A stretch of 64,000 bases of DNA, from assembly GCF_900246225.1 (NCBI RefSeq), contig NW_020535618.1:2313491-2377490 (forward strand), written 5' to 3'. The position numbers and the translations under genes are program-made. The stretch comes from Astatotilapia calliptera (lineage: Eukaryota; Chordata; Actinopteri; Cichliformes; Cichlidae). Shown here one piece after another: positions 55,943 to 64,000 of the stretch. The notes under the pieces were generated by a model. The model searched no databases. It was not told the origin of the DNA and was given only the letters and a program-made list of their open reading frames with translations. Position 1 is the first letter of the stretch. Every line of letters begins with the position of its first letter.

Positions 55943-56965
55943 TAGGGATGGGTATCGTTTAGGTTTTATCCGATACCGGTGCCAAACCAGTATTTTTGAA
56001 ACGGTGCCGGTGCTTAAACGGTGCTCGAACCGGTGCTTAAAGACTGGAAAACACAAACTTTGTCCAAAAACCTCTCATGTTCAGCTGTTTTTTGTAAAAA
56101 GATAACAATGTTAGCCTTTTCTGCAGCTATGGGGCATATATGGTATCACTCTTGGCTGGAAGCAGTGCTTAAACAATGGAAAGAACACAAACTTTGTCCA
56201 AAACCTCTCATGTTTAGCTGTTTTCCTCTTTTTCTTTGGTCATTTTAGTCTTTTTGGCCAGGGTGAAGGGAGTATCTGCCATCAAACAAGAAGACAGCCG
56301 CATGTAGCTATGATGATGTTTGCTAGCTCACCTTACATGCATTAATGTAATAACGTGGTTAGCCTACTCAACGTAAATTAGCTACTCACGCAGAGAAGAA
56401 CGGCTGCTGCTGCCATCATCATCCGTCATTATTTCTGCTACACTGGCAGGGCTAGGGGCCAGGACTCTCCTCTTCGTGTTCTTGGGGGATGTTGCTAACT
56501 GCGGGTCCAATAACAGGCAACCCACCCGCAGTAGATGTGCTCGGTGTGAGGTCTCGCAGCAAGCTATCAAATACGGCGCATTTCTCGGCTTTTAAAAAAA
56601 ACGCTTTGCGTCGCCAGGTGTTTCATCAGATTTGAGGTGTTACCTCCTTTGACAGTATCACAGTATCGGCTTAAAGCACTTGTTGCAGGCTGCTGAGTTT
56701 GCATATTTTGCTGTGAAGTACAGACAGACTTTTGACCGCTTCGCCTTGGACATTTTTAATCTGTAGCTCTGCTCTAAAAGAACGTACGTACCTGGGCCCG
56801 CCTACTATCCTCGGAAACGTAAAATGATTGGCTAGAATCCAAAGTGTATGACATCTCAGGAAAAATAAAGCACCGAAATGTGCGCTGCTTTTCAGTCTGG
56901 TTTATGTCTACCGTTTATGTCAGAACCGATGCCATAATGGCACCGGATACCGGTACCCATCCCTA
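55943..56965. mobile_element. hAT-type element, second copy
   Basis: Duplicate of 36648-37686 with the same CTCAGTGT flanks (55935-55942, 56966-56973). Confidence 0.9.
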
Positions 56966-56973
56966 CTCAGTGT

Positions 56974-58707
56974 TGACTGAAATGATCACATTGTGTATTT
57001 GGATCTTTGGGAAAGACTTCAACCTGTTCTTTAAGGCACGCTAAAGAACTTAAACTAAGGATTTATTCATCCAAAAAGAAATTTTAAATAATTGCTTAAC
57101 TTTTCTTTTTTCTTTGGTGGCAAAACATCAACGATCTGTCCAGCAAACATTTTCAGATTTAAAGTTTTGAACATTCAATAACAGCATTATTTGTAAAATG
57201 TCTGAAAAACAGTCCAAAAAAAACAAAAACCTGTCTGCTCGATGAGCTTCATGAACACCAGCTGGAAATCCTCATATTTTTAAAAAGAATGCTGCGAGGT
57301 GGAGCTGTACTTACAGTTTAAATAGTTCAAATTCAGAGTATTCAAAGTTTATTGTATGAAGCTATTATTTATTTATGTTTTTTAAGCACTAATTGCACTG
57401 TAAAAGAGCACATCAGCATCTCCTTCTTTAAGCTGCTCCCGTTCACCACAGCGGATCACCTACCTCCATCTCGCTCTGTCTCCAGCATCCTCCTCTGGAA
57501 CACCACCCCTCTGCATGCCCCCTCTTTTCCTGCTGTCTGGCAGCTCCATATTCAACATCTTTGGCCCAGTATATTCCCATTCCCTCCTCTGCACATGTCC
57601 ACTTTGAATGTAATGTTAGCAATGATGAAGATTATGGGATTCATGTTTTTTCTATACCCATGAGCCTCCTGGTTTCTTTTATAAGAAAGTTTCTGATCTG
57701 TTGATGCTGTTTTTACTCGAGCTCTCCCCATCCACGTCCATCTTTTCACTCCGAAAGTGTGTTTATACCATAAAAAACAAATGCTTTGAGATGACTGTTA
57801 TTGTTGTTATATAAAACCTATTAAAACTTAAATAAACAAGAAAACTAAGTTCCAACTTTTCTTTTCTGTTTTTGCAGACCTGATGTTTACTCAATGTTAT
57901 ATAACTGTCTTGCTTTTGCATCATGAATCCATTGGAAACAGTAATTTGTTTACATGGAAACACGAGAAGTATTAAAAAGTAGAAATCATGAGATATTTCA
58001 AAGAATGCTCAAAGATTTAAAAAAAGGACAGTATGATGCATCTTGTTCTCATGTTTTACAGACAACTTGCCTCTCAGTTTCTATTCAGGTACTCGAAGGA
58101 AAGTAATCACTTATAAAACATCATTAAGTGACAATAAAATCAGCATTCAAGCTAAAATTCATTTGCAGGTTTATACATGTTCCTGCTTTGTGTAGCTGAG
58201 CTAGTCTCCATGCCACTTTTTAACCTTGACCCTTTCCTCACTCTTCTCCTCCAAACCTTTAAACTGACCCTAATCCCTGAACTGTACCACTGTGCTCCCT
58301 TTGAATGACACGTGCTAAACAAAGGACCCTTTTGTTAAATCAAAACTCGAGTTTGTGGTGGGAACGTGGCTCAGATGAGTCATTTTGCCACAAATGTATT
58401 TTTACTCTCAATATACAGAAAATATTTTGGTAAATACGCTTTTTAGCTGTCTGCACAGAGTATAAAATAACAAAACAAATTATGTTTTCAAAATTAAAAA
58501 ACACTCAGCTGCTTTTGAACCCCTCAGTGATGCTACGTCTTCATCAGGACTTTCAGGACTGCTCTCAAGTAAACTGTTTGTTGAACAGCGGAAATCTCAT
58601 AGTTTTAGTTATGTTTCTAACTTTTTTAAAATCAAGATTTCGGCCTGTCTGTGCTCATAATGTGTATTTACTTCAGAGATGCAAGCTTCTCACAGGACTA
58701 GCAAGTA
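56974..58707. other. Duplicated 3' flank, no gene recognised
   Basis: Counterpart of 37695-39427. Confidence 0.5.
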
Positions 58708-59237
58708 CAGTGGGGCAAAAAGTATTTAGTCACCAACTGTGCAAGTTCTCCCCAGTTAAAAAGATGAGAGAGGCCCTGTAATTTTCATCATTGGTTTCAC
58801 CTCAACCTACGAGAGACAAAATGAGAAACAAAAAAATCCAGATAATCACATTGTCTGATTTTTAAAGAATGTATTTGCTAATTATGGCAGAAAACAAGTA
58901 TTTGGTCACCTAAAGCAAGATTTCTGGCTCTCACAGACCTGTAACTTCTTCTGCTAGAGGCTTCCTCTGTCCTCCACTCGTTACCTGTGTTAATAGCACC
59001 TGTTTTGAACTCATTATCAGAATAAAAGACACCTGCCCACAACCTCAGACAGTCACACTCCAAACCCCACTATGGACAAGACCAATGAGTTGTCAAAGGA
59101 CACCAGAAACAAAACTGTAGCCCTGCACCATGCTGGGAAGACTGAATCTGGGAAGACTATTATTAGAAATTGGAAGACATACAAAACCACTGATCTCCCT
59201 CAATCTGCTGCTCCACGCAAGATCTCACCCCGTGGGG
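58708..59237 (+). mobile_element. Tc1/mariner left-end fragment, second copy
   Basis: Counterpart of 39428-39953, again cut at TAGTGATGGG (59238). Confidence 0.75.
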
Positions 59238-60452
59238 TAGTGATGGGCAGATGAAGCTTCATGAAGCACTGAAGCTTTTCATCCCAATTGGTTCACCCCA
59301 GCGCAAAGCTTCATGAAGCTTCATTTGCTCTAGTAGGACACCTACTGGACGTAAAAATTTAGTTGGCATGAATTTGAAGAGTGTGGCCTTTTGCACACAG
59401 CCTGTAAATGTCAACAACAAAAGGAGTGTGTAAAACATGTATATTGTAGTGATGCAGTATACTGTGTATATTTATAGTGGCAGTATGGAAAATGATCATT
59501 TGGAAATGCTTAAAATGGAAACGATCATTTACTGTGAGGTGAGGTGTGGTTGGGGTGTGGACAGTGGTTGTGCTTTTGTAACGTTGAGGTATGGACAGCT
59601 ACACACTGAGGCTTTGAGCCTCAGTCCTGCCTGTTCACATTTTATTCTGTAAAAACTAAATTTTCACTGCTTTTATGACCTTTTTAGTGGGGAGAACATA
59701 GCTAGGATTTAATGATTTAACAAATCTTTTGAATCCTTTGTCCTCCACAATGCTAAATGGCTGGGAGTCCTCAATCACCATGCTAACCAGGTCTTCATCT
59801 ATTTGAGATTGTTCTCCTGAGGAAAGACAATAAAGACAAAGCACAGATATAAATATCACACACGTAACTTATAACAGCTGTATAATATTGTTATATATTT
59901 AGTAACATTACTGCATGCTATATTATCATGGCATTTGATGGCTCACCTGGTCTTGCTCCACAATCGGTGTTCCCCTTATTCTCATGCAAAGCTCTGTAGT
60001 GCCTAAGCATGGATGAGGTGTTGTTGTTTATATCCCAGCTCCCTGGCACATAGCAAACACTTCACCTTGTACAAAAGTCAAGACAGCTTAACATAAATTG
60101 TATTGCACCATCAGTATTATGAAAATGTAGAAATTTACATACCTTGTTGGGAGGAATAAGATCAAAATGTTCCCACACAGCGGAGGACATCCTCCTCTTC
60201 TTAGCTGGCTCCATTCTCTCCTGACTTTCTCTCCTCACTCTCATAAACCTCCAAACTGTCTCCAAACTCTCACTAACCGCAACTCTCCATCAAACACCCA
60301 CATTTTGAATGAAGTCTGAGGGGTTTATATCCGCTGTCATATCTCGCGGCAAAGTTCGAACCACTTCATGAACCAGTCACGTGGTACAGCCGGGCAGCGA
60401 GGCTTCGGACGTCATCATTTCAGCTCCTCCCATAAATGAAGCAAGCCTTTAT
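59238..60452 (-). mobile_element. hAT element with BED-finger gene, second copy
   Basis: Counterpart of 39954-41570 without the SINE. Exons at 60265-60143, 60065-59947 and 59816-59656. An extra base in the middle exon (a T in the region of 60027) shifts the BED-finger frame. Confidence 0.7.
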
Positions 60453-60467
60453 ATATGTATATGTATG

Positions 60468-60469
<2 letters not shown>

Positions 60470-60512
<43 letters not shown>
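60470..60512. repeat. TA microsatellite without Tc1 insertion
   Basis: Uninterrupted tract at the site that holds the Tc1 element in copy 1. Confidence 0.95.
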
Positions 60513-60518
<6 letters not shown>

Positions 60519-61955
60519 CCAGCACGCCCCTGCGGGCGGTTTATCCTTCAAAGCTCGGGTCCTCTACCAGAGGCCTGGGAGCTTGAGGGTCCTGCGCAGT
60601 ATCTTAGCTGTTCCCAGGACTGCGCTCTTCTGGAACAGAGATCTCCGATGTTATTCCCGGGATCTGCTGGAGCCACTCGCCTAGCTTGGGAGTCACCGCA
60701 CCTAGTGCTCCGATTACCACGGGGACCACCGTTACCTTCACCCTCCACATCCTCTCGAGCTCTTCTCTGAGCCCTTGGTATTTCTCCAGCTTCTCGTGTT
60801 CCTTCTTCCTGATATTGCTGTCATTCGGAACCGCTACATCGATCACTACGGCCGTCTTCTTCTGTTTGTCTACCACCACTATGTCCGGTTGGTTAGCCAC
60901 CACCATTTTGTCCGTCTGTATCTGGAAGTCCCACAGGATCTTAGCTCGGTCATTCTCCACCACCCTTGGGGGCATCTCCCATTTTGACCTCGGACTTCCA
61001 GGTTATACTCGGCACAGATGTTCCTGTACACTATGCCGGCCACTTGGTTATGGCGTTCCATGTATGCCTTGCCTGCTAGCATCTTGCACCCTGCTGTTAT
61101 GTGCTGGATTGTCTCTGGGGCATCTTTACACAGCCTGCACCTGGGGTCTTGCCTGGTGTGATAGACCCCAGCCTCTATGGATCTTGTGCTCAGAGCTTGT
61201 TCTTGTGCTGCCATGATTAGTGCCTCTGTGCTGTCTTTCAGTCCAGCTTTGTCCAGCCACTGGTAGGATTTCTGGATATCAGCCACCTCCTCTATCTGCC
61301 GGTGGTACATACCGTGCAGGGGCCTGTCCTTCCATGATGGTTCCTCGTCTCCCTCCTCTTTCTTGGGTTTCTGCTGCCTGAGGTATTCACTGAGCACTCG
61401 GTCAGTTGGGGCCATCTTCCCAATGTATTCTTGGATGTTCGTTGTCTCATCCTGGACTGTGGTGCTGACACTCACCAGTCCCCGGCCCCTTCCTTCCGCT
61501 TAGCGTACAGCCTCAGGGTGCTGGACTTGGGGTGAAACCCTCCATGCATGGTAAGGAGCTTTCTTGTCTTTATGTCAGTGGCTTCTATCTCCTCCTTTGG
61601 CCAGCCTATTACCCCAGCAGGGTACCTGATCACGGGTAGGGCGTACGTGTTGATGGCCCGGATCTTGTTCTTACCATTCAGCTGACTCCTCAGGACTTGC
61701 CTGACCCTCTGCAGGTACTTGGTGGTTGCAGCTTTTCTAGCGGCCTCTTCATGGTTCCCATTCGCCTGCGGGATCCCCATGTACTTGTAACTGTCCTCTA
61801 TGTCTGCAATGTTGCCTTCTGGCACCCTGACGAAAAGTGGGCTACTGGAACTGGAAAGGCATCGGTGGGCAAGAGAACGAAAACAGGGCGTTGTTGGAAT
61901 GCTACTACACAAGTACCCCGGCGGAAGGGGCTACATGAATAGGATGAGGGACCTA
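60513..61955 (-). pseudogene. REL-endonuclease LINE, second copy, frameshifted
   Basis: Counterpart of 43377-44820. The protein is split into three frames (about 61912-61472, 61475-60879, 60975-60604) by single-base differences near 61475 and 60990. Confidence 0.8.
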
Positions 61956-61960
61956 TGGAT

Positions 61961-62023
<63 letters not shown>

Positions 62024-62024
62024 G
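61956..62024. repeat. TA microsatellite
   Basis: Counterpart of 44821-44901, with slight interruptions. Confidence 0.9.
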
Positions 62025-62404
62025 TAGCATGTGATGTAATGAAGAATTTCTGATGGACAGGGAATAAACAGCAAAAAAGTGTAGACTATTAGTTACTAAA
62101 TAGGGGAAAGAGAGTGGGATTAAATAAGTTCATGCTTCTTCCTACTCCTTTTGACATGCAAGTTATTTTATAATTATTATTGCTTTGTTTTTCCTTTGTT
62201 TGTTTGTTTATGTCTCATTTTTCCCATGTTGTTGTACTATTTTAATATAGTCAAATAAAGATTCAATGCAATGATGTCTCTCTCAAGCTCTGAAAAATGA
62301 GGAACAACACTTTCCATGTCATCCAATCTTCTTTGACTCACCTGCCAGCTTCCTTCCTTTAACCCCACTCACTGGAACGCTAGGATAAAATTCCTTATAG
62401 TGGA

Positions 62405-63210
62405 TCAAGAAAAAGTATAATAATACATTTTTATTTGAAAGCTCCTTTCAAAACACCCAAGGGCACTTACAATAGAATAAACACAAAAGAAAATGACAAT
62501 GAAGAAAATAAGAAAACAAAAGCACAAGATAAAAATTAAACAAAACAATAGGTTCACAGTGAATATGCAGATTTGAATAGATGGGTTTTGAATAGGGATT
62601 TAAAACGGGGGAGGGAATCAATGTTTCTTATATTTGGGAGTAGAGAGTTCCACAGCCTGGGAGCAGAGCAGCTAAAAAGCTCTGCTTCCCATGGTGGTGA
62701 GGTGGAAGGAAGGCACAGGCAAGCTGGATAGAAGATCGAAGTGAGTGGGCAGAGGAGATAAGTAGGAGCGAGGTTATGAATGGCCTTGGAGGTGAGCAGA
62801 AGAAGTTTGTACACTATCCGGAATTTCAGAAGGAGCCAGTGAATTTCCTGAAGAACAGGGATGATGTGCTGGTGGGACGGAGTTCTGGTAATAATGCGAG
62901 CAGCAGTTTTGAACCAGTTGAAGTTTATGGAGGGATTTTTGGGGGAGACCATGCAAGAGAGAATTACAATAGTCAATACAGGAGGTAACGAGACTATGGA
63001 CAAGAATGGACGTAGACTGGGTGGAAAGAGAAGAACGTAATCTGTTAATGTTGTGTAGATAGAATGGATGTGAGATTTAAAGGAAAGCGAACTGTCTAGG
63101 ATGACACCAAGATGATTCCAAGAGAGAAAACTGTGATACTGCATGAGGAAATCAGGAGTGCCAGAGAAGTATGTGAGGGTGGTGCAGGGCATGCATGAAC
63201 ACAGCATAGC
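62405..63210 (-). mobile_element. LINE 3' end (L2/Rex1-like), second copy
   Basis: Counterpart of 45295-46087. Here one frame (63207-62554, 217 codons) runs through APRLWNSLLPNIRNIDSLPR and FKSLFKTHLFKSA, which copy 1 breaks. Confidence 0.7.
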
Positions 63211-64000
63211 AGTGGAGAGGTCAGTGATTGGAGTGACAAATCTATGGTGGGAATGGGATTACATCAAGGATCTGTTCTGAGCCCCTTCTTGTTTGCAATG
63301 GTGATGGACAGATGAGGTCAGGCAGGAATTTCCATGGACTGACGCTTGCAGATGATCTGTAGGTGTGACCAGTTGGAAAACCTGATATGTGGTTAGGCTC
63401 CCATCTATCCCGTTATAAGATTTTCATGTGTTTGACATACTCTAATGAAAATCCCATAAAAAAACTGATTTGTAACATCTTCTAGTTTCTAAAATTCTTG
63501 TTTGGTTTATGAGTTACATGAAAACTAACCTTAATACAAATCATTTCAATGGCTAACTAGTAGATGTTAAATTTTTATATTTACATTTATAAAGCAGCTT
63601 CACTGATGTAAGACTCAGGATTATTAGAAGATGGTAACAGACAGGTTCATTCAAGGCAATTTCAAGCTTCACTGAGATATTTAATATGCAGGAGAAACAA
63701 TAAATGTTACCAAAGATTTTTTTTTCATTTGTACAATAAAAATGTGAATGTATTTAATAATATCAGCTTCTGCTCACAGGTTTTTAGGTGACTATGAGAG
63801 ATAAATAGATCAGACTCTTCAGTTTCAAACACACACATATCCTGTACTGAAGCTTTCCTGCGCATCGTACAGCCACTGAATGATGCCCCTGCTGTTTTTA
63901 GTCTGCACCTGTGGTTCAATGTTCATCGTTTTTTGCACAGAAGAGTGTCACTGAAGGTTAGCCACACACAAACTGTAACATATCAAGTTTTTCATTTGAG

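Larger units (their letters stand above)
55712..64000. repeat. Segmental duplication, copy 2 (cut by window end)
   Basis: Collinear with 36440-46879. The last bases correspond to about 46879, so the block continues past the window. Confidence 0.95.

Overview
The window is eukaryotic nuclear DNA from a ray-finned fish, probably a cichlid-like percomorph; that placement is inference from the repeat landscape (Tc1, hAT, Rex/L2 LINE tails, R4/Rex6-type endonuclease LINE, long TA and CA runs) and from the gene style, not from a database match. There are no bacterial operons, CRISPR arrays or rRNA genes.

The genes form one tandem array of five plus-strand immune-type receptors. Each is built from a leader exon, one immunoglobulin V-set exon, and one exon for stalk, membrane span and short tail. 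All introns are phase 1. Exon positions: gene 1, V 5548-5901 and TM 6142-6365 (no leader found); gene 2, 9622-9697, 11051-11380, 11607-11788; gene 3, 27455-27524, 30488-30823, 31062-31300; gene 4, 35253-35331, 35813-36178, 36417-36595; gene 5, 53343-53415, 55102-55440, 55667-55890. The V domains look like the butyrophilin/MOG/B7-like group. A sixth V exon (7598-7947) is inverted and dead. After genes 2, 3 and 4 lies the same minus-strand terminal exon (13690-13874, 33103-33287, 47209-47252), apparently the last exon of a second receptor type. The copy near 47.2 kb ends in an ITIM-like motif, while the other two have lost the tyrosine and the stop.

A block of at least 8-10 kb is directly repeated: about 36440-46879 and about 55712 to the window end. 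It begins inside the stalk-coding minisatellite of genes 4 and 5. Gene 5 is therefore a chimera: its 5' half (leader, intron, V exon, intron 2) is gene 2-like, and its 3' half is gene 4-like. The stalk repeat (15 bp, 1 to 4 copies among the five genes) is the natural crossover point.

The rest is mostly mobile DNA, much of it with target-site duplications readable directly. It includes a solo LTR (782-1274), a 1.7-kb THAP-coding DNA element (3590-5274), a gag-only LTR element with a tRNA-Pro-type primer site (19186-21443) nested in a larger THAP/SWIM-YqaJ-like element, hAT-type elements with 8-bp duplications (16568-17582, 23305-23789, 24748-26146, 36648-37686 and its copy 55943-56965), a TTAA-flanked piggyBac-like element (12060-12636), a BED-finger hAT gene fragment, a defective Tc1 element present in only one copy of the duplicated block, an endonuclease-type LINE lodged in TA repeats, and a 2-kb poly(A) retroposon (50911-52885). 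Several insertions have a paralogous empty site inside the same window.
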